A DNA stretch of 64,000 bases from Gautieria morchelliformis (taxonomy: Eukaryota; Basidiomycota; Agaricomycetes; Gomphales; Gomphaceae): assembly GCA_015179125.1 (NCBI GenBank), contig WHVA01000350.1, positions 1-64,000 on the forward strand, given 5' to 3'. Below the pieces are notes generated by a model. The model was not told the origin of the DNA. It saw only the letters and a list, made by a program, of their open reading frames with translations, and made no database searches. Below are positions 21,102 to 32,280 of this stretch, piece by piece (positions within the stretch are counted from its first letter, which is position 1; each line of letters begins with the position of its first letter). The position numbers and the translations under genes are program-made.

Positions 21102-21459
21102 ACTAGAGGGTTTGTTATAAGTAATGTGAGCACAGCAACATTTTGTCTTGAAGCTCTCGATGGTTCCCTAAGCCCTAGGTTCCTTCAGGGACTTCGCGTG
21201 AAGTTAGGCAAGTTCTTATGATGTTTCGGCAACCGTGGCCTATGAGGGATTTTGAATGGAGGTGATAGTGAATGGGAAGTGAGGCCATGCGAAGGCTGCC
21301 AAAGCGATAATTAAGTCCTCCGAATGTAAGAGTTGTGGGTTTTTTTCCAATGCCCAAGCACCATCCCCCCCTTTATGGTACACGTCGCCCCGACGGGTAA
21401 AATGTGTGGGGGTGGTTCGGGATGCAGTTGGACGACGGAATGGTTCGCTATCCTCGTCG

Positions 21460-22213
21460 AATGTCTTTTCATAGCCAGAATGATTCAGGATAGGAGTGAG
21501 CGAAGATAAGAAACGACACCTGGTGGAAGGACCGAGGTGTAATAGAGTGGTCCAATCGCCATGTTCGGGGTGTAGCCCAAGGATAGCGGGGACGAATAGC
21601 GAGCAGCGATATGGAGGACTCGGCAGAGTGATGCTCGATAGGCTGTGCTGAGGTAGTGAATAGTTTGCCGTCCACGTCGAACATCTGCATGAAAACAGAA
21701 AGATTCAGGATAGGAAAGGACGAAGCAGTGACAGCTGGTGGAAGGACCTAGATGTTGGAAGAGAGTCCAATCGCCGTGTTCGGGAAGCAGCCCAAGGATA
21801 GCGGGGACGAGGATTCAGAATGTGTGTTGAAGGTAACCGAAGAGTGTTACTTTGTTCCAAGTGGCAAAAATATCCGTTGAAGTGGAGTTGCTGAATGAGA
21901 CAGATATCTACGTGTTCGGTGAACGAGACAAGTAGTGGCTAGTGTGCTAACAAAGAGAAGGAAAAGGAGACATCGTTCGGTAGTCGGGGTGATGGATTTT
22001 AAGAACTAGGATGAGAGAGGAACGAGTTATCAATGAAATTCGGAGTGGCACCAGAGTCGATGAGAGTAGGAAGGAATTAGAGACTGAGAAGGTGTACATG
22101 GATGGGGAGAGATGAAGGGGGGACAGGATAGTCAAAGCAAACAGATACAGGGATTGTACAGAGTGAGTAGGGTCGTTGTTCAAAGGAGTAAAACGATCCA
22201 TTCTTAACACCAC
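21460..22213 (-). pseudogene. Gypsy-A1 protease remnant
   Basis: The minus strand between about 22068 and 22020 reads LIDSGATPNFIDNSF, the retropepsin active-site motif with an intact D-S-G. Downstream the frame is broken. A ~220-bp segment is partly duplicated (compare 21517-21600 with 21737-21810, both containing agcccaaggatagcgggga). No reverse transcriptase follows, so the deletion of pol begins within or just after the protease. 21102-21459 holds no recognisable gene. Confidence 0.6.
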
Positions 22214-23279
22214 AGAGGGATCGTTAGCTAATCTTCCGTGGGGGAGCTTTCACTATCTTTGGGAACCTCTTCGAGAATCGCAACCTGAGGGTCACCTTCG
22301 AGGGTGAAGATAGCCCTTCCAGTGGTTGAGGCAGACTCCTGAAAGTGGTACCCCTTCGCATGATGTGTGGGGGGTTTGCCGCAATAAGGGCAAAGGCCTT
22401 GGTTTTTCGTCGCTCTTTCTTGGCTTCAGTCAGATGTCCGGTGGCATCGAGGATACCGGAAAAATCTTTCTGTTCGTCAGGCTTGGCTGCGGCAGAGGGT
22501 CTGGGTCGAGCGATGGCATGTGGTGTGGAAGAAGGTTCGGAAGAGGAAGGGGGACGAATAGATGTTGTAATCTGCTTTTCGCCTTGGCACTCCCAGTAGC
22601 GATTGTCGATGCAAAGAGCCTGACGTTTGAGATCGTCGATGCTTTCGGGATGTTCGTAGGAGAGCATGTGGTCTTTGATGTGCTTGGCGAGGCTGTTGTA
22701 GAAAGTGTTGTAAAGGGCAGCATTGTTCCACTTGACGTAAGAGGACAACTCAGCAAATGTGGTCATGTGGCGATTGACAGGATGGGTGTCGAGCATCTTG
22801 AGCCTGCGAATAGCTTGCTCAGACACCTGGATGATGTTGGCCTGACCGAAAAGACGGTTAAGTTTGTCGACAAAGATAAGCCAGTTGCTCCGAATGGGAG
22901 GCTCTGGGACCTGAATGAGGAAAGTTTGCCACCAGATCAAGGCAATGTCGCTGAGGTAGGATGCTGCATAGGAGACTCACTGTCGCTCCTGCTGGAACTT
23001 TCGGGGCTTGTTGTCGAAGACCATAATACAACTAGCAATGAATGTTCGGAGAAGGCGAGATTCTTTTCCTGTGAATTTGTCAGGTTTCACAGCATCGGAA
23101 TCACCATCAGGGGTGGCCTGAGGGTAGGCGAAAGGAAAGGGATAATAGGGGTTCCATGGGAACCCTGGTTGCGGCCAAGGCCCTCCACCAGGGGGTGGAG
23201 GTGGGCCAGGAGGTCCGGGGGGCCCTGGAGGCCCGATCTGAGGTACCCTGAAATGGGGAAATGGTGGCCCAAGAGGTGG

Positions 23280-23760
23280 TGGAGGAGGCAGTACAGGCCC
23301 ACCAGGTGGGGCAGGAATCTGTGCCGGAGGCTGCTGCGGGGCAGGTTGTCCCACGAAGGGGTGAGGTTGTCCCGTGAATGGAAAAGGCGCAGGCCCACCA
23401 GGTGGGGCAGGAATCTGGGCCGGGGGCTGTTGCGGGGGAGGTTATCCTGCGAAGGGGTGAGGTTGTCCCGTGAATGGAAGAAGCGCAGGACCGCCGGGTG
23501 GGGCAGGAATATGGGCTGGAAGCTGTTTCAGGGGAGGTTGTCCTGCGAATGGAAGAGGTGCAGGCCCGCCAGGTGGGGCAGGAATCTGAACCAGAGGCTG
23601 CTGCCGGGGAGGTTGTCCTGTGAAGGGGTCAAGTTGTCCTGCGAATGGAAGAGGCTCAGGCCCGCCAGGTGGGGCAGGAATCTGTGCTGGAGGTTGGTAC
23701 AGGGATGGTTGTCCCACAAACGGGTGAGGTTGCCCTGCGAATGGAGGCGGGGCACCTCCG
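23280..23760 (-). repeat. Proline-rich coding tandem repeat
   Basis: Four to five imperfect ~85-105-bp units, each containing caggcccgccaggtggggcag or a close variant and encoding an AQIPAPPGGP-x-PLPFAGQ pattern on the minus strand, inside Gypsy-A1 gag. It resembles the shorter PPGGPPGG stretch in Gypsy-2 Gag at 52720-52820. Confidence 0.7.
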
Positions 23761-24324
23761 AATGGCAAAGCATTCGGATCATAATAGGGCATGCCACTAA
23801 CGGGATAGCCCAGATGTTGTTCGGGCACAGGGTCAGCGTGATGTCCCTGGTCCACTAAAGGTGCCTGGCGAGGGGAAGTGTGTTGAGAACTGACTCGAGT
23901 ATGGTCACTATGTACCAAATGGTGAGGACTGCGAAGAGCCTGCGAATAGTGCGAAGAAGCATGTGAGTGATGCGAATGAGATGAAGAATTGTGCGAAGCA
24001 GGTGTGTGAGCCCGAGATTCTGCTTGTACAGGGGTGGTATGCCTAGAATTGAGAGGAGGTGTAGGCTGGGGGTTAGGAGGATGCTGGGCGTAGTGCATGT
24101 CGAGAAAAGGATTCGGGGTGTGACTAGGCAAAGCGGGTGGCAAGTGGGGTCATGCGAAGGCCGATTGTAATCGGAGTCCTGAAGCACCGACAATCCGAGG
24201 GAGCCTAGAAGGATAAGGTTCTTGAAATGTGCTAGGGTTCTGTGGGCAACCGCTGGGCGAATTAGGGGCCAATAAGCGGCATAAAGAATCGGCACTGGGC
24301 ATGTGGCTGGATATGGGAGTAGTG

Positions 24325-25346
24325 TGTCAAGATTGGTTTTCAGGCGTTAATATCGTGTATTAGGGAACACAGCGAATGCCCAAATAACTTGTGCGAATAA
24401 GTATGCTGTTCGGCAAATAGGTGAACCAATGAATGTTCACAAGGTAAGAGGGTTTGCCTAAACAGGGCTCACCCTATCTACAGTTGTAGCGAAATAGCCC
24501 GTGGCACTTGATGATGTAACGTGCAAGGTCTCATGGAAGGGCTGTCTAAGTCTCGACAATCCCTTCGCTGGTGAAGGTGCTCCTTCGGAGCCCTTCGCCA
24601 ACAGCGCAGAAAATGGTTCGAAACGAAGACAAAGTATGAGAACTCACCAGTGGCGCCTAAGTCCTCTGCTAGTCGAAGATGGAAATCTCCAAGAGAAGGC
24701 TTAAGATGATGGCCACAGCGAGGTCAAAGCTGCACAAGATGAATGACATATGATAATTGAACTGGGGAATATACATGCAAATGTAAACTACTTATATCGA
24801 ATGCTCGTAGGGTATCAGCGAATAGGAAAGAGGCCGTCGTGAGTTAGGGCCAGATAGGGGTGTGCAGTCATGATACTAGGTAGATGGAATAAACATACAA
24901 TAGAGTGAGGGGAGAATGTGAACATGAAACAACAGAGAGTAAAGGGAGCAAAGGCACTTAAGGACAGAACCATGTCTTGGGACCCGCATACATGCTACCT
25001 TGCACGGGCTCTTCATTTACTGGGTTGATCCCGCACGGCCTATGGAAGGGACGTCCTGCGATCACACCTTGGCCATACGAACACCCAATGGGGTTGGATT
25101 AAGAAGATGATGGGGTTAATGATGAACCATCATGCCGGGTGAATGGTATCGATCATATTCGATGGCGTGCCTGCTGACGAAATGCGCGAGCAGCGAATAG
25201 CGGTTCGGAGAATGGGGCGAACAGTGGGTAGAGTGGACGTAGAGGGGGAATGGTCGGTGGGTGTGGTGAACTCTGGCAAAGATGCTAGGGAGTGACGAGG
25301 GGGAGCATAGAGGTAGCGCGGTAGGAGAAATAAACCGGCCATGACA
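24325..25346 (-). mobile_element. Solo LTR-A in Gypsy-A1 gag
   Basis: A 1022-bp LTR, the shortest complete copy, with a single U3 module. It is flanked by TAGTG (24320-24324 and 25347-25351), which shows that it is a separate insertion and not the 5' LTR of Gypsy-A1. Confidence 0.97.
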
Positions 25347-25665
25347 TAGTGGTCGAAAGTGGTTGCTGAGGGGAGAAGTGCTGTTCGCCTGGAGTCAGCT
25401 GCCGTTGAACGTCGAAGTGAGGTGGTGATGCGTGTTCGGGGACCGGGTGGTGCGGTGTAGGCCGGGATGCAGACATGGTGACGAGGCAGGAGAAAGGGAT
25501 GATGTCTTCTGTGGGGTTTTGTGAAGGGAATGAGGCGGAAGCTGTCCGCCTCTGGAGTGGTGCTGGAGTAGGGACTGGACCTGTCGAGCAAGTTCTATGG
25601 ACAACAGGGTTTTCTTGTTGTGTAGACGACATGGAAAATAAGGGAATGCTTTGACTGTAGGTGTT

Positions 25666-25676
25666 AGTTCAATTAT
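25666..25676 (-). promoter_or_regulatory. Primer-binding site of Gypsy-A1
   Basis: After the LTR end (...CTTGACA at 25679) come two bases, GT, then ATAATTGAACT. This is the exact complement of AGTTCAATTAT, found in LTR-A ~33 bp downstream of its TATA box (for example 8757-8767, or 18664-18674 on minus). The arrangement matches self-priming as in Tf1 rather than tRNA priming. Confidence 0.8.
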
Positions 25677-25678
25677 AC

Positions 25679-25809
25679 TGTCAAGATTGGTTTTTAGGCG
25701 TTAATATCGTGTATTAGTGAACACAGCGAATGCCTGGATAACTTGTGCGAATAAGTATGCCATTCGGTGAATAGGTGAACCAACAAATGTTCACAAGATA
25801 AGAGGGTTG
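25679..25809 (-). repeat. 5' LTR of Gypsy-A1, truncated
   Basis: Only the last 131 bp (R/U5 side) of the LTR remain, ending at 25679 next to the PBS. At 25810 a second LTR-A terminus (TGTCAAGGTTGG) begins and repeats the same 130 bp, so another LTR-A was inserted or recombined here. Confidence 0.82.
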
Positions 25810-28502
25810 TGTCAAGGTTGGTTTTCAGGCGTTAATATTGTGTATTAGTGAATACAGCGAATGCCCGGATAACTTGTGCGAATAAGTATGCCGTTCGGCG
25901 AATAGGTGAACCAACAAATGTTCACAAGATAAGAGGGTTGCCCAAACGGAGCTTGCCCTATCTACAGTCGTAGCGAAATAGCCCATGGCACTTGACGGTA
26001 TAATGTGCAAGGTGTCACAGAAGGGCTGTCTAAGTAGCGACAATCCCTTCGCCAGCAAAGGTACTCCTTTGGAGTCCTTCGCCGACAGTGCAGAAAATAG
26101 TTTGAAGGCTAAGGTAACGAAGATGAAGTATGAGAACTCACCAGTGATGCCTAAGTCCTCTTCTGGTTGAAGATAGGAATCTCCAGGAGAAGGCTCAAGA
26201 CAATGATCACAGCGTGGTCAAGTTTGCACAAGATGGATGACATATGATAATTAAACTGGAGAATATACATGCGAATGTAGGCTACTTATACCGAATGCTC
26301 ATATGGTGCTAGCGAATAGGAAAGAGACCGTCTGGAGTCAGGGTTTGATAGGGATGTGTGGTCAGGATACATAATAGATGAAATAGACATACAATAGAAT
26401 GGAAGAGGGGTGCGAACATGGAACGATGGAGAGGAAAGAGGGCGAAGGCCCCTATGTATGAAAACACGCCTTGGGACCTGCATATACACCACCCTGCACA
26501 GACTCTTCGTCTGCGGGGTTGATCCCACATGACCTACGGGTAGGATTCCCCCCGAATGCATTCTGGCCATAGGAATGTTGTGATAAACGCAATTATCTTA
26601 CTCAAATCATTTATATATAAAAAGAAACTAATAGAAAAAGAAAAGAAAAACAAAAGAAAAAAAAATCAAAAGAAACACAAACTACATTCACGATAGACGT
26701 TGGCGCAGACGACAATCACACGAATTTTACGACACGCTATATTACCCATAGATCGGGTAATATACAGGAGTTCGAGCGTCGGCCACGTGTGGTCGATCAG
26801 GGACGGCGCGCCTATCGGGTGATGGTATCAGCCATGACGTCGACAGGTGCCAGGCCATAGGTACCGAGGGGTACGGGCACCAAACGCCGCAGAGAATAGT
26901 AGACTGCGCAGGGGTACAGGGTGTTGTGGAGTGACCTGAGAAAGTCATCTGCAACACATATACTCAATCAGCTGCCACACAAGAGAGGCACAGAGACAGC
27001 GGCCCCATCTCCAAGCCCAGCATATATGCTGGGCAGAGTAAAATCAAATCCATTTTCTATTTGAATCCCATGACACGTCTGACTGATTACTATCCTAACA
27101 ACATGTGGACAGGGGCTTTGTATACTAGGTACAGATCTCTATTTCAAAGCCCAGACAATCCTGACACTATCCCCATCACCCTATGACTTTATGACTATAA
27201 ATTAGTCACCCCTTAGCTACAAAGTAGTTTTTCGACCCATCCATCCAATATCTTGAACACTAGTAGTCACTATCAACATAGTATAAATAGCTAATACAAA
27301 TGTATGAACAAAATTATCCAGAATCGATTTTTTCTGCCTCCTGAAATTGCTGTAATCTTGTTTGATAGTTACAGAGCTCAGTTCTTAACAGTTTATTCCA
27401 AATCTTCGTTGAGAGTCTACTATCACTGTTTACTCTATACTACCTTAAAAGCGAACGCTTTTGATTTGACTATCCCTTGGATCGACACTGTTCTTCTGTC
27501 GACACGGTCACGTGACCCTCATTCATCAGTGTTGCACGCGCCCCGAAGGGCTTAGTCAGCACACAGAGGGGAGGCGAACATAGTGGTTTCAACCACTAAG
27601 CAACAGATTTCATTTGATAAAAAGGCACTAATTAACATTTTAATCTAAAAAGGAACACCCAAAGGGGGTTGAGTTGAGAAGATGATGGGACCAGTGATGA
27701 ACCATCAATCCGGGTAAAGGATGTTGATCGTGTTTGATGGCGTGCCTGCTGGCGAATGATGCGAGTAGCGAATGGTCATATGGCGAATGTGGCGAATAGC
27801 AAATGGAGCGAGGAGTGAATGAGTGAAGACGAGCGAACATGGAAGAGTGGTGAAAGGGAAAACAGGGATAGCTGGGTACAAGAAATAAATGGGTCATGAC
27901 AGCCTGCACCTCCTTGCAATTCATGATAGGACCAGTGATGAACCATCAATCCAGGTAAAGGATGTCGATCGTGTTTGATGGCATGGCTACTGGCAAATGA
28001 TGCAAGTAGCGAATGGTCATTTGGAGAATGTGGCAAATAGTGAATGGAGCAAAGAGTGAATGGAGTGAAGCCGAGCGAACATGGAAGAGTGGTGAAAGGG
28101 AAAACAGGGATAGCTGGATACAAGAAATGAATGGGTCATGGCAACTGTGTAGTGAAAACTTCAGCGAAGCTAATTCGTCCTGCCCTGCAGTGGTACGAGT
28201 CACATTGAGTCCAACCTGCATGGAGGCTGCAACTGACACTATCCAAATGCATCCTGAGCATGTGGGTCTGTCATGGAGTGGGAGTTTAACAGATGATGGG
28301 TTCTATGATGGATGATGGCCCCAACACCTGGCGTCCTGGCAGGAATGATGCGAATGGCGCGAAAGCAGTATGGTGATGAATATTTTGGCAAGATATTCGC
28401 TGGTTCGGGAAGTCGTTCGCTGGTTTGGGAAGTCGTTTGATGGTTCAGGAGGTCGTTTGCTGTGTGTTGAGGGATGATTCACAGAATAAATGAATCATGA
28501 CA
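25810..28502 (-). mobile_element. LTR-A with 1.1-kb insertion
   Basis: A full-length LTR-A of the variant subfamily (own sequence ~1.62 kb), from TGTCAAGGTTGG to AATCATGACA, interrupted at 26576-27650. At its right end the polypurine tract (28515-28503) and a decayed antisense gene follow. It is therefore the 3' LTR of a second, otherwise lost, Gypsy-A element and not a solo LTR. Confidence 0.85.
26576..27650. mobile_element. 1075-bp insertion of unknown class
   Basis: The LTR-A sequence ...ccataggaa|ggaacaccc... is split by 1075 bp, flanked by AGGAA (26571-26575 and 27651-27655). The insert starts TGTTGTGATAAACG and ends TTTTAATCTAAAA. It has no inverted termini and does not end in CA. Its left 150 bp are A-rich (many AAAAG/AAAGA), and there is no convincing coding region; the 83-codon frame at 27304-27555 resembles nothing I know. 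It could be a degenerate solo LTR or a non-autonomous element. Confidence 0.75.
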
Positions 28503-28800
28503 GTACTCCCCTCCTAGCTTCAGAGTCCTACGACACAGGTTTCCAGTAGAGCCGGTGGTGATGAGGTATGACTACTCAGATGATGCCTGTTTGCTTTCAG
28601 GTAAAACCTCTTCTCCGCCCTTCGATGTGCAATTGGTGCACAAGGTATGGACATGAGCATAGTGGAGAGCTGGGGAAGGTGTCGGATGCAAGGAAGATCG
28701 AGTGAAAGGCGAAGGAGAAGGTGAAAGGCAAGGAGATGGTCATAACCACTGTTTCAGGGTCGTCGAAGCATATGAAGGCCAGACTTCATAAATAGTCCCT
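28503..28800 (+). pseudogene. Second, decayed antisense cysteine-cluster gene
   Basis: Follows an LTR-A exactly as in Gypsy-A1: gtactcccctcctagcttc next to the LTR end, then a short segment encoding MCNWCTRYGHEHSGELGK, which parallels KCGQCLRYGHTCSGEAGK of the 19668-21101 gene, then a basic KGEGEGERQG-like stretch. The third Cys is changed to His and the rest is missing. This is residual internal sequence of another Gypsy-A element. Confidence 0.55.
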
Positions 28801-28858
28801 ATTTTCCTCATATGTTCTTTGGCGGATGTTGCACTGGATCGCATGATCTCGGAGCATC

Positions 28859-29128
28859 ACCATGGGGCCAGTGATGAACCGTCACACTGGGTAAAGGGTG
28901 TCAATCGTGTCTGATGGCGTGCCTGCTGGCAAATGATGCAAGCAGTGAATGGTCGTTTGGCAAATGTGGCGAAGAGCGAATGGAGCGAACATAGAGGAGG
29001 AGTGGTCGAAGTGTAGGGCAAACTCAGGCGAAGATGCAGGGGGAGCGATGAGGGGGGACAGAGAGACAGCAAGGTAAGGGAAATAGACAGGTCATGACAG
29101 CCCTCTCCCAGGCTTGATGGTTCATCAC
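28859..29128 (-). repeat. LTR-A fragment
   Basis: One U3 module of LTR-A (gtgatgaaccgtcaca ... gacaggtcatgaca at 29098). The last 30 bp (29099-29128, aggcttgatggttcatcac) are an LTR-A piece in the other orientation, cut by LTR-D at 29129. Confidence 0.6.
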
Positions 29129-30708
29129 TGTTTTGGAACCCTTCAAGACTTTGGTGTCAGAGCTAACACTTTGGTCTATCAGAACGTGTGGTATACGAAA
29201 CTCAAAGAATATTAAACAATGCTGCAGCACAACTCCGAAAATAATTTAATATTTGTACCTTGGTTGCAATCCGCATAAAAACTAATCCAAGTTAATACGG
29301 ATGGAAGGCAATACGTTTCTTAGCAGCACTGAACAATAAACTAAAAGTCTGTAGGTTCAAGGACGACTATCGGGGTCCAAGTATTCCAAAAAGATAGGAA
29401 TGGCTTCACAGGAGAGTTTGTAAGTGGACTGACCCGATTAATGTCAATGCACTGCAATAAATGAGCGACTAGGGTTTAAGAAGTGACTTGTGAAAGTCAC
29501 TGAACAGGAAAGTCACTGATCAGTTCGTCTCGGGTATTGGAGAGCTAATTGACAAGGAAATCGATTGTCAGACTCACTCTGCAGAATTTCACCTGGAGTG
29601 TTAGTCCGGGTGGCTAAGTAGAAACGCAACTACTTAACTGAGAATTAATACACTAAGTAAGTGTAATAACCCTAGCTGGGGTTAGCAGCTTAGTAAGCTG
29701 TGGAAGCTTGGCAAGTCACACGAGGTACGTGGATAGTAGATGATGATGTACTGGCTGATGAAAGGTGGGCAGTAAGGCCTCCTTTTATATTGTATCTACT
29801 ATCTATTAATAGACTAGAATGAGTCACGAAGAAATAGGGTAGTGAGTCAGAGCATGTGTTGGCCAATCACAGTCCACGAATAGGGTGTGAGTCATGCACT
29901 GAGTCACACAGAAATGGGGTAGTGAGTCAGAGAGAAAAAGGGTAGTGAGTCAGAGCATGTGTTGGCCAATCGCGGTTCACGATTAGGGAGTGAGTCAGAG
30001 TGAAAAAGGGTAATGAGTCAGAACTCGTGCTGATCAATCACAGCCCATGATTAGGGGGTGAGTCATGCAGAAATGGGGTAGTGAGTCAGGCATGAGTCAC
30101 GTCTAAGAATAAGATACACCCTTGTTCTTAAAGAGGATTAGCTCAACACAGCCTTTCATTGGTAAGAGGCCCCTCAGCCAATGATACGCCAGAGTCCGAG
30201 CATGAGTCACATGTCAAGCCAGGCTCTGAGTCATGCAGGAGTCATTTCCCTAGTCACAAGACTTTGGACCAATAATACTCCAGCTTGGCAGTGAGTCATG
30301 ACCCTAATTCTATTTTAGGAGTGTAGTCATGGCACAGCACAGCCTAGCATAGCCTTGTTGCTATGGTAGCATAGGTCGGGCTGAGGCACAAACTGTGTTG
30401 TGGAGGCTTGGGAATAAATTGCTATTTCCAGAGTGCTGAGTCCGAACCGGTAGGTTGCCAGAGTTTGTGGGTGCGTAAGTGTCCACAGGCTCGAGTTCGG
30501 GCTCGTGCGCGTCGGAGTTTGAATACGCAGGGTTGTGGATCCATGTGGATTCATAACTCTGCTGCAACAGAATAGAAGTGTTTTGAGCCAAAGACTTCAT
30601 TTAAAATGGCGAGAAAATGGTAGGAAATTAGAGGAGGTTTAAATAGTTCATCCCCAATGATATCAATACCAGTATGCTATATTTTAAGGTCACCATTTCG
30701 AAAATACA
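29129..30708 (-). mobile_element. LTR-D copy with TGAGTCA array
   Basis: From TGTTTTGGAACCC (minus-strand end ...CCAAAACA) to ...GAAAATACA, 1580 bp. It matches the LTR-D copies at 32281-33873 and 58877-60190 in reverse order. The promoter TATA lies near 29787 (plus ccttttatattg). Upstream of it (29820-30300 on plus) are about 14 TGAGTCA heptamers. The flanks ATCAC and TCGAA do not match, so there is no TSD. Confidence 0.75.
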
Positions 30709-30808
30709 TCGAAAATATTCAGTTTGCCCAGCAAAGCTAGATCCCATACAATCATGGGTCCAATCACCTCCCTGGCTCAAACCCCGTCGGATGTTCCTCT
30801 GCTCAGAC

Positions 30809-31836
30809 ACCATGACTCATTTATTTCCTGTACCCAGTTACCCCTATTATCCCTTCCCCCAGTCCTCCTCTATGTTCATGCGGCTTCACCCTTCCCCTGG
30901 GCCACGCCTCGTCTATGATTATTCTATTTGCCCTTCATCGCATTCGCTGAACAACCATTCACTGCTCGCATCATTCGCCAGCAGGCACACCATCAAAAAC
31001 GATCGACATCCCTTACCCGGCTTGATGGTTCATCACTGGCCCCATCATCTTCTCAATCCAATCCCTTTAGGTGTTCATATGGCCGGGATGCATTCATGGG
31101 ACATCCTACCCGTAGGTCATGTGGGATCAACCCAGTAGACAAGGAGTCCGTGCAGGGTAGTGTATATGCAGGTCCCAAGATGTGTTTTCATACAGAAGTG
31201 CATTCACCCTCTTTCCTCTCCGTCGTTTCATGTTCACACTCCTCTTTCACTCTATTGTATGTTTATTTCATCTATTTGTATCGTGACTGCGTACCCCTAT
31301 CCAACCCTGACTCATGACGGCCTCTTTCCTATTCTCTGATACCATATGAGCATTCAATATAAGTAGTTTACATTCGCATGTATATTCCCCAGTTGAATTA
31401 TCATATGTATAGCTTGTGAAAACTTGACCTCACTGTGATCACCGTCTTGAGCCCTCTCCTGTAGATTCCCATCTTCAACCAGAGGAAGACTTGAGCACCA
31501 CTGGTGAGTTTTTGTACTTCACCTTCATTACCTCAGCCTGAGAACTATTCTCTGTGCTGTCGGCAAAGGACTCCGAAGGAATGCCTTCACCGGCGAAAGG
31601 GTTGTGGCTACTTAGACAACCTTTTTGTGACACCTCGCACGTTATATTGTCGAGTGCCACGGGCTATTTTGCTATGACTCTAGATAGGCTGAGCTCTGTT
31701 CGGGCAGCCCTCTTACCTTCTGAACATTTATTTTTTCACCTTATTCACCAAACAGCATACCTCTTTGCACAAGATATTCGGGCATTTGCTGTGTTCGCTA
31801 ATACACAATATTAACGCCTAAAAACCAATCTTGACA
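30809..31836 (+). repeat. LTR-A copy
   Basis: Starts catgactcatttatttcc (first bases lost or altered) and ends AATCTTGACA at 31836, with one U3 module. It contains attcaatataagtag (TATA-like). The 11-mer AGTTCAATTAT is altered here to AGTTGAATTAT. Confidence 0.8.
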
Positions 31837-32280
31837 ATTCTATTGTATGTTTATTTCATCTATTTGTATCATGACTGCACACCCCATCCAACCCTGACTC
31901 ATAATGGCCTCTTTCCTATTCATTGATACCATATGAGCATTCAATATAAGTAGTTTACATTTGCATGTATATCCCCCAGTTCAATTATCATACTTCCATC
32001 TTGTGCAAAACTTGACCTTGCTGTGACTATTGTCTTGAGCCCTCCCTATAGATTTCTATCTTCAACCAGAGGAAGACTTAAGCATCACTGGTTAGTTTTC
32101 ATACTTCATCTTTGTTACCTTAGCCTTTGAACTATTATCTGTGCTGTCGGTGAAGGTCTCTGCAGGAGCACCTTTGCCGGCAAAAGGATTGTTACTACTT
32201 AGACAACCTTTCCATGACATCTTGCACGTTACATCGTCAAGTGCCATGGGCTATTTCACTACGGCTGTAGATAGAGCAAG
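31837..32280 (+). repeat. LTR-A fragment
   Basis: An internal piece from ttctattgtatgtttatttc to ggctgtagatagagcaag, collinear with the preceding copy but lacking both ends. It is fused on the right to LTR-D. Confidence 0.75.

Larger units (their letters stand above)
22224..25632 (-). pseudogene. Gypsy-A1 gag, interrupted
   Basis: Structural protein of the element. The ATG at 25632 (MSSTQQENPVV...) lies 47 bp from the 5' LTR. A solo LTR-A (24325-25346) then interrupts, and the N-terminal frame is in phase with 24143-23442 after its removal, although stops and a shift occur near 24140. A long proline/glycine-rich region with repeated PPAQIPAPPGGP units follows (~23760-23280). A capsid domain follows: VKPDKFTGKESRLLRTFI, YAASYLSDIALIWWQTF, and the RQALCIDNRYWE block, which corresponds to RNLAQSIDSRYWE in Gypsy-2 Gag. 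A stop near 22980 splits the capsid. The downstream frame ends at 22224 without an obvious CCHC knuckle. The similarity to Gypsy-2 Gag places both in one clade. Confidence 0.8.
18257..25809 (-). mobile_element. Gypsy-A1 retrotransposon, pol deleted
   Basis: A minus-strand Ty3/Gypsy element of the LTR-A family. In element order: truncated 5' LTR (25809-25679), two spacer bases, an 11-nt PBS (25676-25666), gag starting at 25632 and running to 22224 (with a solo LTR-A at 24325-25346 inside), a protease remnant (to ~21460), no recognisable RT, RNase H or integrase, then an antisense gene (19668-21101 on plus), a polypurine tract (19508-19496) and a complete 3' LTR (19495-18257). The outer flanks show no TSD, so the locus was rearranged. 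It is either a deletion derivative or a non-autonomous form mobilised by a full-length relative. Confidence 0.8.

Noticed and set aside
22326..23858. 510-codon plus-strand open frame
   Set aside because: It is antisense to the Gypsy-A1 gag, and its Arg/Trp/Gly-rich repeats mirror the proline-rich repeats on the minus strand. No family resemblance.
24325..25346. Initially taken as the 5' LTR of Gypsy-A1
   Set aside because: It is flanked by a TAGTG duplication, and gag continues on its far side to a start codon at 25632. The true 5' LTR remnant is 25679-25809.
30724..30790. Possible tRNA or tRNA-derived SINE (GGTTTGAGCC resembles a B box on the minus strand)
   Set aside because: No A box at the right distance and no cloverleaf that I can fold by eye.
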